From Moniliophthora roreri (taxonomy: Eukaryota > Basidiomycota > Agaricomycetes > Agaricales > Marasmiaceae): a DNA stretch of 64,000 nt. This document shows positions 1-10,203 of the stretch, one piece after another. The notes beneath the pieces are model-generated. The model had not been told where the DNA came from. It was given only the letters and a program-made list of their open reading frames with translations, and ran no database searches. Every line of letters starts with the position of its first letter. Within the stretch, counting starts at the first letter, position 1. Location: assembly GCA_001466705.2 (NCBI GenBank), contig LATX02000200.1:2232001-2296000 (forward strand). Direction: 5' to 3'. The translations under genes were made by a program, and so were the position numbers.

Positions 1-1578
1 TGCATGGAAGAAACCAAGAGGTGCTACTGGACATCAACATGAAGTTTCCCACAAGACTGATTCAATATATGGCAACTTTAGATGGTTATTGTAAGTTGGT
101 AGTCAGTCTTTGCCAACAACACAGTCGATTTCTTCTTGAGCTTGCTTCTGCACCTGAGAGTAGGTTGCCATTGCTAAGAAAAATGATTCAAAAGCTGCTA
201 CCATCTACACAAGCAACTCAAGTCAATACTGTTGACAATCTCTAGAGGGAAACATATGGTGTCAGCACCAGCTAGACAATCAATATTAGAATTGGGATAT
301 TTGTGAAGAATGCACTAGCATACCAGCATATGCAGTAGCACAGACATGTTTGATTGTTAGCTCTTGCTCAGAATCCTCTTTACCAGTGGACCAGGATCAA
401 TTCAGATATTTGGCCAAAAAAGATGATTTCCTGTTGGAACCAGAGTTCTAAGGGCCAACATCAAATAGAAGTTATGAAAGGGAAGAATGTAAATAATAAA
501 CACATACAATCCAGTCTATTGCAAGAGCATAAGGCTTTTCAACCATATTATCAATCCATGTTCAACATTAACACATAATGTACTGGAAACCACATCCCAG
601 CAACCATGTGGGAAGGTGACACATGAAAGGAAAGATATTCACAATGGCAGCAGAAGGTTTCCCTAAACTGATTAAAGTCCCATCAGCCTTTTCAGCCAAT
701 TCAACAAAGTAGCCATTGGTCAAAGCAATATCATAGCTATAAATCATGCCCATTATGATTGCAGCAGCCAGGCTGTCATCACTCGAGTTAGTTACCTGAG
801 GTGTGTGTGAAATTGCATTGCTCATGTTTGAATGTGGGCACAGAAGTTGTCTGGGTCATTCAGTAGATTTACAAGGAATTCTCGGGCCTTCTCCATCTGA
901 ACAGGTAGATATTCTGATTCAGCTGAGTCTTGAAGCCCCTCCTGAAAGATTTGACGATGTTGGCACCATGTTTCACTGTATGGCATGAAAGCTGCACACC
1001 AGACAGTTGATTGCATGATCGGGAGTGGCACTGACATAAGAGGACCTACAGAAGGAAACAGTTGTCCAGCCCATCCTGAACCACACATTGAACTCTGGAG
1101 AAAGAAGATACCACAAACTAAACATACAAGTCAAGCATGGCAAGATATAGTCAATCTGAGTAGATCCGAGAGCATTTCTTGAATAGTTCATGAGCGAGTT
1201 CATGAGAGTTTATGACTATGCTATGCTGCCTGAGGACTTCAAAGTGAACAAGATCTCTACCTGGATAATCATGTCTGTCAAAACATTCCAGACAGAAGGA
1301 TGATCATACCATACTATACAAACAGCCCCATTCGGAGAATACTTTCCAAGGCTTTGTTGAGAGTACATTGAGGAGATTCCCAATGAGTGGCTATGGCTGA
1401 GGACCTGGAGGATATCTTGAGAAATGTCTGGTTGGCCTATGATACCAAACCACGAAGACGGCCAGAAATGCCAGAACGACTGAGTAATGGTACATCAGGT
1501 GGTATGAGTAAGATGGAATGTCAACTAAAGTTTGGGACTTGTTCAGTATAAATACCTGTGTGTCACTTCATGACATGC
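1..1578 (-). pseudogene. Decayed cytochrome P450 copy, cut by the window edge
   Basis: The minus strand matches the intact P450 at 39,579-41,693 almost collinearly, introns and upstream DNA included. Window base 1 corresponds to about 41,067, in the exon with the ExxR helix, and similarity runs past the start codon to about 1578. Fragments at 825-568 and 1088-822 still read like P450 (for example SLAAAII, VNIFPFM and YLPVQMEK). Stops and frame changes break every exon. Most differences from the intact copy are C to T or G to A, many at former CpG sites. Because introns match, this is a DNA-level duplicate and not a retrocopy. The part encoding the heme-binding loop lies outside the window. 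Confidence 0.85.
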
Positions 1579-2078
1579 ATGACATATGATCCTCCTGAAG
1601 TAGAAGCAAGTTGTGCATTTCCATTCAGCATATTGGATGATCAATTAATATTGTTACTATATATCAATGCACAGTCATACACGGGCAGATGAGATGTTTT
1701 CTATCACTCACTGGCCAGCATTATTGCTCTTTTTTGAAGGATCATGCCTAGACATTTGTGGTTCTTCATCAGTGCAATAAAACTTGGAATAAGTACCATT
1801 GTAGCCTATTGCATTGCATTGTATCTCACAGTTGGATGGCCTGAAAGAGGGTACCAATTGAACTCTGAAAACAAACCATGGACTTCTCTATTCAGCAGCA
1901 CAAGGGACTATCCTGGGACCACCTGTTTACTGTACAGTCAAGTGACAGCAATATCTGTTAATGCTGGTATATGTGTTTATGGATTACCATGCTCAAGGGC
2001 AGACAATTGTGCCTGCCATCATTGATATAGCAATGCCTCCCAGAGGAATATTGACTCTGTTCAATGTGTACATGGTGT
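1579..2078. other. AT-rich spacer, no gene recognised
   Basis: This lies between the P450 pseudogene and the 3' LTR of the chromovirus. Short open frames (1744-2025 and 1961-2182) have no recognisable domain, and the second runs into the LTR. The last four bases, GTGT at 2075-2078, recur just after the other LTR at 9325-9328. Confidence 0.5.
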
Positions 2079-2537
2079 TGTTACGTTACTTGTGCAGCAA
2101 CATCAACTTCAACTATCTTAACGAAGTATTCCCTTCGCTAATAGTCACAAGTTCAAGTTTGAGTTTATTCAGTGGTTACTGAAGTTCAGAGGTCCTTCGA
2201 TATTGGCGTTGACACAAGTATAGATTAACCAGGTCAAGCTGAAGACTTAGAGTCTCAGCTTGAGTGCTTAAATACAGTACACCGTTGTAACGCTAACTAC
2301 ATATAGAAAGTGAAGAGATCGGCGTTTACATAACGTTTCCCGAGCTCATCGGGATATGAATAATACAAGTACAAAGGGATAAGTAAATGGGGGCTGGGAA
2401 GGTGTAGAAGTCCGATGAAGAAAGAAGCATATGTGAGAGAGACGGAATGGAAGCTGGGAAGGTGTAAGAGTCGGATGGAAAGGGAAGCATAGGAAGAACG
2501 AAAGGAAAAGAGTCTATTACTGAAAAAGTCTGTAACA
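2079..2537 (-). repeat. 3' LTR of the chromovirus
   Basis: This 459 bp repeat matches 8866-9324 with about nine substitutions. In five of these the other LTR has CpG where this one has TpG, or the reverse with CpA. It begins TGTTACGTTACTTG and ends AGTCTGTAACA on the plus strand. Confidence 0.95.
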
Positions 2538-2550
2538 TTACCCCCTCAAC
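2538..2550 (-). other. Polypurine tract
   Basis: Read on the minus strand, GTTGAGGGGGTAA directly abuts the TGTTAC of the 3' LTR. A purine-rich run at this position is the usual primer for plus-strand DNA synthesis in Ty3/gypsy elements. Confidence 0.75.
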
Positions 2551-2576
2551 AAGGGGCAAGCTCCGGTTGCCTACTT

Positions 2577-3987
2577 CTACGATTCTCCATCTCCATACAA
2601 CTCAGCATCATAATCGTACGACGTGTCCGGCCTATCATCAACCTCCGGCATTTCGTTTTCCACTTCCATCTTCAGAGTCGCCAGTGTATCGGAAACCGGT
2701 TGCCATCCCATGGCCTGTCGTTCCTCTACCGAAAGCAATCTCACCTTTTTTGGATCTGCCCCTACAAACAACAACTGGGCATCCTGGTCGTACTCCTTGA
2801 CCAATATCTCAACATTCCCCTCCGAGATTGTCGTAGGGTTCGTCGTTATAGTTTCGCTCATCATCATAACGGCGACCATCCGACACAGAGTCTGAGCTCG
2901 AATCAGTCCTTCGACGCGCAATGCGGCCAGACCTTCGTTGGTCAGGGCAGTGTCCAGATGTATGTCCAGGCTGAGTCTTGAAGCATCTGCGACACATGTA
3001 CTGCGGGCAATGTCTGGCGAAATGGCGCTCCAATCCACACACAGGGCAGAGACGCGGTCAACGAGCTGCATCATTGGGGTCGGGGCTGGAGTTGGACTTC
3101 TCAAGCTGACTATCGGTGGGTCTTCGACATTTTCGGGAGTTCGGTTCTCTCGGTCCTCATCCTTGACCACGTCCTCTGACTCCGCAAGAGCGACCTCCCC
3201 TCCAACTGCGGGAATGTGCTCCACTCTCAGGTGGAACTGTGGCTTCAGGCGTCTGAAGATTTCGGGGGTCAGCGGCGGTCGGAGGTTCGGGCTGGGAGGT
3301 GGTAAGAGAGTCGACTGACTCGACCTTATATTTGACGTCGGGATTGGGAGTGGGGTCAGGATAAACGAGGGCGTTGTCGGGATTGGAGGGGGAACTGGGA
3401 GCGGTGGGGAGTCCGGCTTTGCTGCCCACGGGTTCGTCGGTGAGCCTAGAGATGAGGCTTCTGTTGTCGTTGAGATCGGGACGGGGATATCCGTTCCCGT
3501 CTGTTCGTCGTCCGAGATGGTCGAGGAGGCTGAAGGTGAGGGGATCAGGGTATTCTGACATTGCTCTGGGATCTGCGGGGGGAGGCATGGACAAATGGGG
3601 GTGGAAGGGAAAGGTGGACGGTACTGTAATAGGACCCTCAAGTCCTAACTGATAGTTACAGGCGTACATCACCTGGTTTGCAATTTCGAGGCTGCAGCTC
3701 TCAACGATTCTTTCGAAAAGCTTTCGTTGGGTCCTGAGGAAAAACAGGCTTTTGACGCAGGGTTCCAGTCGGTTGTGTTGATTAGCGGCGCTGCGGATCT
3801 GGTCGTCGTACTGTTCGGTATTAAAGAGGTGGAGGAGTTGGTAGGGGTTGGGCTTGAGGCCGTTCGGGAAGGTGATATTTTTGCCATATCTGCCCTCTCC
3901 TGACACAGTAGGAACAGGGCTCGGGTTTCAGGCTGGCTGGCTGCCAGCAAGAGAAGAGGAAGAGGCGGCGGAGGATGCATTGGACAT
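2577..3987 (-). pseudogene. Third retroelement ORF with two CCHC zinc knuckles, broken
   Basis: An ATG at 3987-3985 follows the integrase stop (3992-3990) by two bases. That frame runs to about 2809, interrupted only by TGA codons at 3930-3928, 3159-3157 and 3060-3058. It reads as a globular N-terminal part (NPYQLLHLF, KLFERIVESC), a Pro/Ser-rich middle, then two tandem knuckles. The first is C-x2-C-x4-H-x4-C (CPVCGLERHFARHC) and the second C-x2-C-x6-H-x4-C (CRRCFKTQPGHTSGHC). An Arg/Ser/Asp-rich stretch follows. The plausible C-terminus (AQLLFVGADPKK to a stop at 2577) is in another frame, implying an indel near a G run at about 2820. The protein would be about 470 residues. A nucleic-acid-binding, nucleocapsid-like role is inferred from the knuckles only; I do not recognise the family. 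Confidence 0.65.
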
Positions 3988-3989
3988 GA

Positions 3990-5384
3990 TTATGTTTCGG
4001 TTGGGATGGGGTCTCTGGGTTTCACTCGATGTTTCTTTATATACCCTTTGAGGAGATCTAGACAATTCGTCGTTCCCTCCATTCGGATCCATCGATTATG
4101 AGATGAGTCATAACCGGTGTACGATACGAGAAATTCTCGTGGTCGTTTCTTCGGTCTATGCCCCACTATAGCTTCCACTTCATATTCTTCGAATCCTTCA
4201 ATGAGATCTGGGGGTGGTTCCGTGAAGCTCGGTCCGTGGGCTTCGGTCTGTTTGAACGGTGATAATAAGGCCGTGTGGAAAACAGGGTGGATTTTCCATT
4301 GATGAGGTAAATCCAATTTGTATGTTACCGGTCCGAGTGCCTTAAGGATTTTGAACGGTCCTTCCCTTTTTGATGCTAATTTCTTTGAGGGATATCCCGT
4401 GGCTAGATTCTTTGCTTCTAGCCAAACCTTCTGTCCTTCTTTGAACGTATCACTCGCCGTCTCTTCTCTCACTCTTTTCAGTTCTTGGAGTCGTTCCTCT
4501 ACCGATGGGATCGTCGTTTTTTCAAATATTGTTGGAAGTGGGCGAGGGTGATATCCCATCATCATGTAAAACAGAGATTTCTTGAGGGTTGAATGGGTTC
4601 GGTTGTTATGAGCGAATTCTGCTAGCAGGAGGTATTCTTTCCATCGAGTTTGTTCTTTCGAACAGAACGCTCTGAGGTAGACTTCGATTTCCTGATTTAC
4701 TCGTTCTGTTTCTCTGTCCGTCTGTGGGTGAAACGCGGTGCTCATGGAATGTTTGATGGATGGTTGTTTTCCCATCTCTTGAAACACCTCTGCTGCAAAT
4801 CTGGGGTCTCGGTCGGATATGATTCGGTCTGGTAATCCGAACCTTTTGTAGAGATGTTGGATCAGCATTTCCGCTATTTTGGTGGTGTCCGCCGTTTTCG
4901 TGCATGGAGTAAAAATTACCCCCTTCGTAGATGAGTGGTCCACCACGACTAAAATAGAGTCCATCCCGTCGCATTCTGGCAGATCGGTGATGAGGTCCAT
5001 CGTACAAACTTGGAACGGGAAGGAATTCGGTGTCGGTTGTAGTGGTTGAATCGGTGTTCTTGTGGGATGTGTGTTGATTTTCGATTGTTGACATATTACG
5101 CAACCATCAACGAATGATCTGATGAACTTAGCCATTCCTGGCCACCAGAAGTCCTGTTGTACTTGTTCGATTGTATTCCACTGTCCTGGGTGTCCCACAC
5201 CCAGTGTGTTATGAATAGACTGCACAACCCGTCGGTGGAGTTCGAGGTCATTTGGTATGTAGACTCGTTCTTTGAAAAAGAGCAGATCTCCGTCGATTTT
5301 CCAATCAGATAATGCAGACTTGATTGGCGGCACACCTTGGTCTAAAAGTTGTTCCAAGGCCGATTTGTGAAAATCGTTCTGCAA
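3990..5384 (-). CDS. Chromovirus integrase with C-terminal chromodomain-like region
   Basis: This open 464-residue stretch is the integrase part of Pol. It carries an HHCC zinc-binding region (HNTLGVGH ... CVICQQ, residues about 50-90). The DDE core has MDLITDLP with the first Asp, VVVDH with the second region, ISDRDPRF, then [14 protein letters not shown] with the Glu. A GPF/Y-type region ([21 protein letters not shown]) and a degenerate chromodomain ([10 protein letters not shown] ... [20 protein letters not shown]) close the protein. Chromodomains steer chromoviruses to heterochromatin. The expected HPQTDGQTE is HPQTDRETE here. The frame differs from reverse transcriptase by one step near 5384, which would uncouple integrase from the upstream polyprotein. 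The listed start is only where the frame opens (TTG), not a real initiator. Confidence 0.9.
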   Translation of the reverse strand: MQNDFHKSALEQLLDQGVPPIKSALSDWKIDGDLLFFKERVYIPNDLELHRRVVQSIHNTLGVGHPGQWNTIEQVQQDFWWPGMAKFIRSFVDGCVICQQSKINTHPTRTPIQPLQPTPNSFPFQVCTMDLITDLPECDGMDSILVVVDHSSTKGVIFTPCTKTADTTKIAEMLIQHLYKRFGLPDRIISDRDPRFAAEVFQEMGKQPSIKHSMSTAFHPQTDRETERVNQEIEVYLRAFCSKEQTRWKEYLLLAEFAHNNRTHSTLKKSLFYMMMGYHPRPLPTIFEKTTIPSVEERLQELKRVREETASDTFKEGQKVWLEAKNLATGYPSKKLASKREGPFKILKALGPVTYKLDLPHQWKIHPVFHTALLSPFKQTEAHGPSFTEPPPDLIEGFEEYEVEAIVGHRPKKRPREFLVSYTGYDSSHNRWIRMEGTTNCLDLLKGYIKKHRVKPRDPIPTET

Positions 5385-7428
5385 TGTCGTTCCTCATCCC
5401 TAGATCGATTCCTCGGATAAAGAGTCGATCTGGTAACACTATGATGTCTTCGTTGTCGCTGTCGACATCGTCTTGTTCGTTACTCCGCCTGGACAAGGCG
5501 TCCGCTTGTGAAATTGATTTTCCTGGAACGTGTACCAGTTCTAAGTCGAATTCTGATAAGAACAGGCTCCACCTCACTTGTCTCCTATTCAGCTTCTGTG
5601 CTGTTCGGAAATATGTCAGGTTCTTGTGATCGGAAAGAACTAGAACTTTGAATTTTCCTCCCATGAGGTAGTGTCGCCACTCCATCAGTGCTCTGTAGAT
5701 TGCAAGAAGTTCACGATCGTAAATTTTGTAGTTTCGCTCCATGGGAGAGAGGGACTTGGACAGATATCCACAGGGATCCCATTCCCCATCAGCCCCTTTT
5801 TGTCGGAGTACTGCTCCCGTAGCCCATTTAGAGGCATCCACTTCTATACAGAAGGGCTTATCGACGTCTGGCATTACTAGTATTGGTTCGGAAAGGAATT
5901 TCGCTTTTAAAAGATCGAAGGCGATTTGGCATTGCCATGTCCATTCGAATTTCCTGTTTTTTTGTAGAAGGTCGTTTAGTGGTCTTGTGAGATGTGCGTA
6001 TTTTCCGATAAATTTCCGATAGAAGTTCCCGAACCCTAAAAATGCTTGTACTCCCTTCACTGTCTGTGGCGGTTCCCAATCAGCTATTCCTGCCAATTTT
6101 ACCGGGTCCATGGCAATGTATCCAGGTCGGATCACCATTCCTAGGAAGATCACTTCCGTTACGTCGAATTCACACTTTTCCGGTTTGAGGAACAGGTCGT
6201 GTGTCTTAAGACGATGCATCAGACGTTCCGTTCGTTCCTTATGATCGTCCTGGCCCTCTGAGAAGATGAGGATGTCGTCCATGTATACTACACACCATCC
6301 TTCGTCGATGAAGTCGGAGAGGATGTCGTTCATGAAAGCTTGGAAGGTGGCGGGGGAATTGCTTAATCCAAAGAACATTACTGTTGGTTCAAAAAGTCCT
6401 CTATTAGTCTTGAACGTGGCTTTCCACTGGTCTCCATCCTTTATTCTGACATTGTTATATCCGTTTCAAAGGTCGAGTTTCGTAAATATTGTTGCTCCTT
6501 TGAGTTTATCAAGAAGCTCCGAAATTAAGGGTAGGGGGTAGGCGTTCTTTATTGTTCCTTTGTTGAGTTCTCGGTAGTCCTGTGTAGGCCTTAGCGCTCC
6601 CTTCTCCTTTTTGGCCACAAAGAAGAAAGGGGAAGCCATGGGGGATTTTGACTTGCGAATATATCCCTTTCGTAGGTTTTCTTCAAGGAATTTGTCTTGT
6701 TCTTCCTGCTTGATAGGACTTAATGGATAGAGTTTGCAATTTCTGGGAACGAAGTCTGGTTTGAGATCAATTGCATGATCATACATCCTAGTCGGCGGGA
6801 ATCGTTCTGCTTTCCCTTTTTCGAACCGATCTCGATATCCTATCAGGTAATTGGGAATAAGTTCCTCGATTTCTTTCTTAACGGTCTGTTGTTGATGAGC
6901 CATTTCTTGTGACGCCGTAGTTTTGGCTCCTATAAGGATTTTAGGTTCGAATTCGTCCAGAACTCCTCAGAACCTTTTGATCTGAATTCTTCGTCGAGGG
7001 TGGAACTGCATTTCTCCTGTTTCCCAGTTAATTGCTGGGTTGTGATATCTCAACCACGGGAGTCCTAGAATCATATCTTCATCTCTGATGCCCGAGATCA
7101 TGAAATTTTCCCGGAACTCCTTTCCTGCGATCTGGAATTCTAGTTCCACGACATGCATTATCCACGCTGTCTTATTGGCCGTTCCATCGACGTTGAACAC
7201 CCGGATCTTTTCTGGTAATCGGATCCATCTTTTCCCTAATGTCCGAGCGAGCTCCGTGCTTATAAACCTCCCTCCTGCTCCAGAGTCCAGTAAGGCTTTT
7301 GTTTCGATGATTTTTGTTCCCACTTTGTACTTGAGAGGAATGTGTATAGAATTTCGATCCATCTTAGCTAGTACAAAGTGTGAAATAGTTATCGGCGGTG
7401 GAGACATCGTCCTTCTTCGCCGTTTCAA
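5305..7428 (-). pseudogene. Protease-reverse transcriptase-RNase H part of pol, with premature stops
   Basis: One frame runs from the gag frameshift site at 7428 to 5305. Domains in order are an aspartic protease (LLDSGAGGRF ... MILGLPWLRYHNP, about 7340-7040), the RT palm and fingers ([19 protein letters not shown]), the YMDD active site ([11 protein letters not shown], near 6290) and RNase H ([31 protein letters not shown]). It is broken by TGA at 6969-6967, between protease and RT, and by TGA at 6468-6466 inside the conserved LDL(R)xGYNN motif. Both fit CGA to TGA changes. After 5384 the frame continues briefly to a stop at 5305, while integrase lies in another frame. The reaction is reverse transcription of element RNA inside virus-like particles, known for the family. 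Confidence 0.9.
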
Positions 7429-8720
7429 AAACCCTCTTGTTCCATCAGATCGAGAAGGAAGTCCTTATCTTCTCGCGGCTGTTCGTTTACCAGGGCTCTA
7501 ATTTTGGTGAACCTTTCCTCTCTCGTAAGCTTCTTCGGCTCTCCTTGTTTCTTTTCGTCCCTTTTTGGTGCATCTGGGCAGTCCTTGATGCGATGTCCTG
7601 CTTTTCCACACCTGAAGCACAACCCCTTCGCCATGTACTCCTTCCTGTCTATCTCCATAATTTGTTTAATAGCTACTTCTTCCTTCTTTCTAAAGCTTCT
7701 CTGGGGTTTCTTCCCTCCATGTTCATCGTCCCAGGTCTTTCCATATTCCAATGCTTGCTTGTAACTTTCGTCGAATATAATGGCGGCGTTCATCCATTCT
7801 TTAATCGTGGAAGGTGCTCCTTCTGGTCTCGTCATAATTTTGAATACCAAGCTCTTCGGCAATCCCCATTTGAATGCTACTATTTGGGCCGCATCGTTAT
7901 ACCCCGTTTGCTTCGCAAGGTAGGTGAACTGGTACGTGTATTTGTCGGCTCTTTCCTTCATCTTCAAGTCCTTGAGTTCCAACTGTGCTTTTAAGGCAGG
8001 ATCAAGGGGTTCGAAAGACGTTCTGAAGTCGTCCAAGAACTCCGACCACATCACCTTTTCAGCATCGGCATCGAATGTGAGTAAAAGATCGGTCTTTTCG
8101 TTCTTCCAGAATTCTCCTGGTCCATCCGTCATGTATGAAAGGAGAAAGAGCTTCTTCGATCTATCGTCTGGGAACGCCTTTGGATTAAGTGCTACGTAAA
8201 TCAATACTTCTCTCATAAACTTCTTCGCATCTTTCCGTAATCCCGTAAAGGCCCTTGGAAGTGCAGCTTTCACTTCTTTCACCACTGAGACTACTTGTAC
8301 CGGCATCACGGAGCCAATGATTGCTTCTTCAGCCACCAGCTCCTCTTTCCTAGGTCTGCTCCCTGACGGCTTCTTGTCCTCTGCCATCGTTTCTGTCTGT
8401 ACTTTCGGTGATCGGGGGCTGTTCTTTAAGCCCTGTAGTAGTCGTTGAAATGGATCTAATTCCTCCAGAGAGTCGGTGGAGATGTTCAATGTATCCGAGT
8501 CTGACGGCTTCGGTGTACTCGGCGAGGGTTCTTCTTCTGGTTTGATCGTTCTCGATCCAATCGGAGTGAATGATGGGGTCAAGGTTCTCCTTGTTTCTGG
8601 GTCTTTGGCTGGTGTCTCTGTCAGTTGCTGACTTGTTAGCAATGGCAAGTGCAAGGGGGTCAATAGATCTCTGCGGGACGCTCGGGTTAACGGTGGGATC
8701 ACTCGTCCACCAGGATTCAA
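7425..8720 (-). CDS. Chromovirus Gag with CCHC zinc knuckle
   Basis: This 431-residue open frame encodes the capsid-nucleocapsid protein. A Pro/Ser/Thr-rich N-terminus precedes a retrotransposon gag domain (FLLSYMTDGPGEFWKNEKTD, DDFRTSFEPLDP, KERADKYTYQFTYLAKQTGY). A single C-terminal zinc knuckle, CFRCGKAGHRIKDC, has C-x2-C-x4-H-x4-C spacing, and a charged tail ends in EQEGF. The frame is open upstream to a TAG at about 8828 but contains no ATG there, so 8720 is a TTG-based boundary and the true initiator is lost or unclear. It ends directly at the frameshift heptamer. Confidence 0.88.
   Translation of the reverse strand: MNPGGRVIPPLTRASRRDLLTPLHLPLLTSQQLTETPAKDPETRRTLTPSFTPIGSRTIKPEEEPSPSTPKPSDSDTLNISTDSLEELDPFQRLLQGLKNSPRSPKVQTETMAEDKKPSGSRPRKEELVAEEAIIGSVMPVQVVSVVKEVKAALPRAFTGLRKDAKKFMREVLIYVALNPKAFPDDRSKKLFLLSYMTDGPGEFWKNEKTDLLLTFDADAEKVMWSEFLDDFRTSFEPLDPALKAQLELKDLKMKERADKYTYQFTYLAKQTGYNDAAQIVAFKWGLPKSLVFKIMTRPEGAPSTIKEWMNAAIIFDESYKQALEYGKTWDDEHGGKKPQRSFRKKEEVAIKQIMEIDRKEYMAKGLCFRCGKAGHRIKDCPDAPKRDEKKQGEPKKLTREERFTKIRALVNEQPREDKDFLLDLMEQEGF
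7428..7434 (-). promoter_or_regulatory. Predicted -1 ribosomal frameshift heptamer (gag to pro)
   Basis: On the minus strand the end of gag reads GAG GGT TTT TGA. This contains the classic X XXY YYZ heptamer G GGT TTT, immediately before the gag stop at 7427-7425. Slipping back one base gives GGG TTT TTG AAA, which enters the protease frame starting at 7428. Position, frame relation and heptamer type all agree with programmed -1 frameshifting. I have not folded the downstream RNA for a stimulatory structure. Confidence 0.75.
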
Positions 8721-8865
8721 TATAGATTGGGTTAGTTGCCCATGCTGGCGCGCCTCGGCTTCGGCGATATCCTGCTCTAGCTGTCGTTCACTCCGTTGCG
8801 ACGTCTTGTTGCTCCTAGGTGATGCCTAAACCTGGGTAGGTCGGCAATCGATCAGCTTGACCTTG

Positions 8866-9324
8866 TGTTACGTTACTTGCGCAGCAACATCAACTTCAAC
8901 TATCTTAACGAAGTATTCCCTTCGCTAATAGTCACAAGTTCAAGTTTGAGTTTATTCAGTGGTTACTGAAGTTCAGAGGTCCTTCGATATTGGCGTTGAC
9001 ACAAGTATAGATTAACCAGGTCAAGCTGAAGACTTAGAGTCTCAGCTTGAGCGCTTAAATACAGTACACCGTTGTAACGCTAACTACATATAGAAAGCGA
9101 AGAGATCGGTGTTTACATAACATTTCCCGAGCTCATCGGGATATGAATAATACAAGTACAAAGGGATAAGTAAATGGGGGCTGGGAAGGTGTAGAAGTCC
9201 GATGAAGAAAGAAGCATATGTGAGAGAGACGGAATGGGAGCTGGGAAGGTGTAAGAGTCTGATGGAAAGGGAAGCATAGGAAGGACGAAAGGAAAAGAGT
9301 CTATTAGTGAAAAAGTCTGTAACA
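8866..9324 (-). repeat. 5' LTR of the chromovirus
   Basis: This is the 459 bp partner of 2079-2537, with the same TG...CA ends. It keeps CpG at several sites where the other LTR has TpG (for example GCGCAG against GTGCAG), and has TpG or CpA at others. Confidence 0.95.
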
Positions 9325-10203
9325 GTGTTATCTTGGAGTGCTGGATGACATTCCATTCAATTGCTGCGTATTTTGACCACTGAGCCATTGTACAAGGTCA
9401 ATCTGCTGAATTGCTCATGGAAGACAATAGGTTGGAGCAATTGAACAAGGAAACCAAGGAAGCATGGGAAGTGATTGGGACAGGGAGTGCAGAAAAGTGA
9501 TATATTAGGGATATTCACAGTGAAGTAGCTACTGAGCTACTGAGGGCTACTGCACCTTACTGTGCCTCATGTAAATTACCTAGTGCTGTCATGCTGTGAT
9601 TTCCAAATTAAGAACAATAATTTCTTCTTCCTGGTGCTCATCATGCCTTCAACTACATATCGGCAGGAGATTATTGAAGCATACCAGCTCTTTATGCTCA
9701 TCTGCCTTGTAACTCCCTACTTATGCTCCTATGCTATCCCAGCACCTCAGTGTGAGCCATATGCCAGGTGTCAGGCCAGACATGATCCACAATACCCCAT
9801 TTCTTGCCCCATACCACAATACTCTACTGTTAAGCTACACATAACAGCGGCACCGCTCACATGAGCATAGTTTAGAACTAAATTAGGCAGAATTTTGGTG
9901 TATCCCACCTGTGTGTCTTAGCACTAGTTTGCTTGCAACATGTAAAACTACAAGAACCAAAAAAAGTATGACTTGCATTACTTGTGTTACTATTCTGTGA
10001 CTAGTATGTGACTCTAGTGTGACTACAGTATGGTACAAAGCACATTAGCCTTCAGTAGCTCAGTAGCTACTTCACTGTGAATGTCCCTATTATTAATCTT
10101 GTGAATACAGTACATAAAAAGCTGTTGATAAACTGTTAAGTCAATTTGCAATGCAGATGAAGCAGTCTATGCACTAGAATCCAATTGGTACCATCTGCTA
10201 ATT
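9325..10203. other. AT-rich spacer between two transposable elements
   Basis: I see no convincing gene. A 100-codon open frame at 9562-9864 has no recognised domain. Short repeated phrases such as GTAGCTACT occur on both strands, but no terminal repeats or target duplications could be fixed. Confidence 0.4.

Larger units (their letters stand above)
2079..9324 (-). mobile_element. Ty3/gypsy chromovirus, complete in structure but mutated
   Basis: This full-length LTR retrotransposon is 7,246 bp long and oriented on the minus strand. Its order is 5' LTR (8866-9324), gag, protease, reverse transcriptase, RNase H, integrase with a chromodomain-like tail, a third ORF, a polypurine tract and 3' LTR (2079-2537). 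Both LTRs are 459 bp with TG...CA ends (TGTTAC...GTAACA), and GTGT directly repeats at 2075-2078 and 9325-9328. Integrase after RNase H defines Ty3/gypsy. I counted about nine differences between the LTRs, so the insertion is fairly recent. Five in-frame TGA codons and at least two frame changes suggest this copy cannot make a full Pol. No obvious tRNA primer site follows the 5' LTR. Confidence 0.93.

Noticed and set aside
2577..3641. A 354-codon open frame in the third retroelement ORF as a complete separate protein
   Set aside because: The zinc knuckles and the start next to the integrase stop lie in another frame. Most of this frame is Pro/Ser-rich shadow sequence. Only its last part is likely real, after an indel.
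8800..8865. tRNA primer binding site next to the 5' LTR
   Set aside because: The sequence after the LTR (CAAGGTCAAGCTGATC on the minus strand) does not match a tRNA 3' end that I recognise, such as initiator Met. Self-priming or mutation is possible but not shown.
2079..9324. TGA as a recoded sense codon in the chromovirus
   Set aside because: Neighbouring host genes end with TGA normally (SCAP, the P450 and the Zn2Cys6 regulator, for example). CGA to TGA decay explains the pattern more simply.
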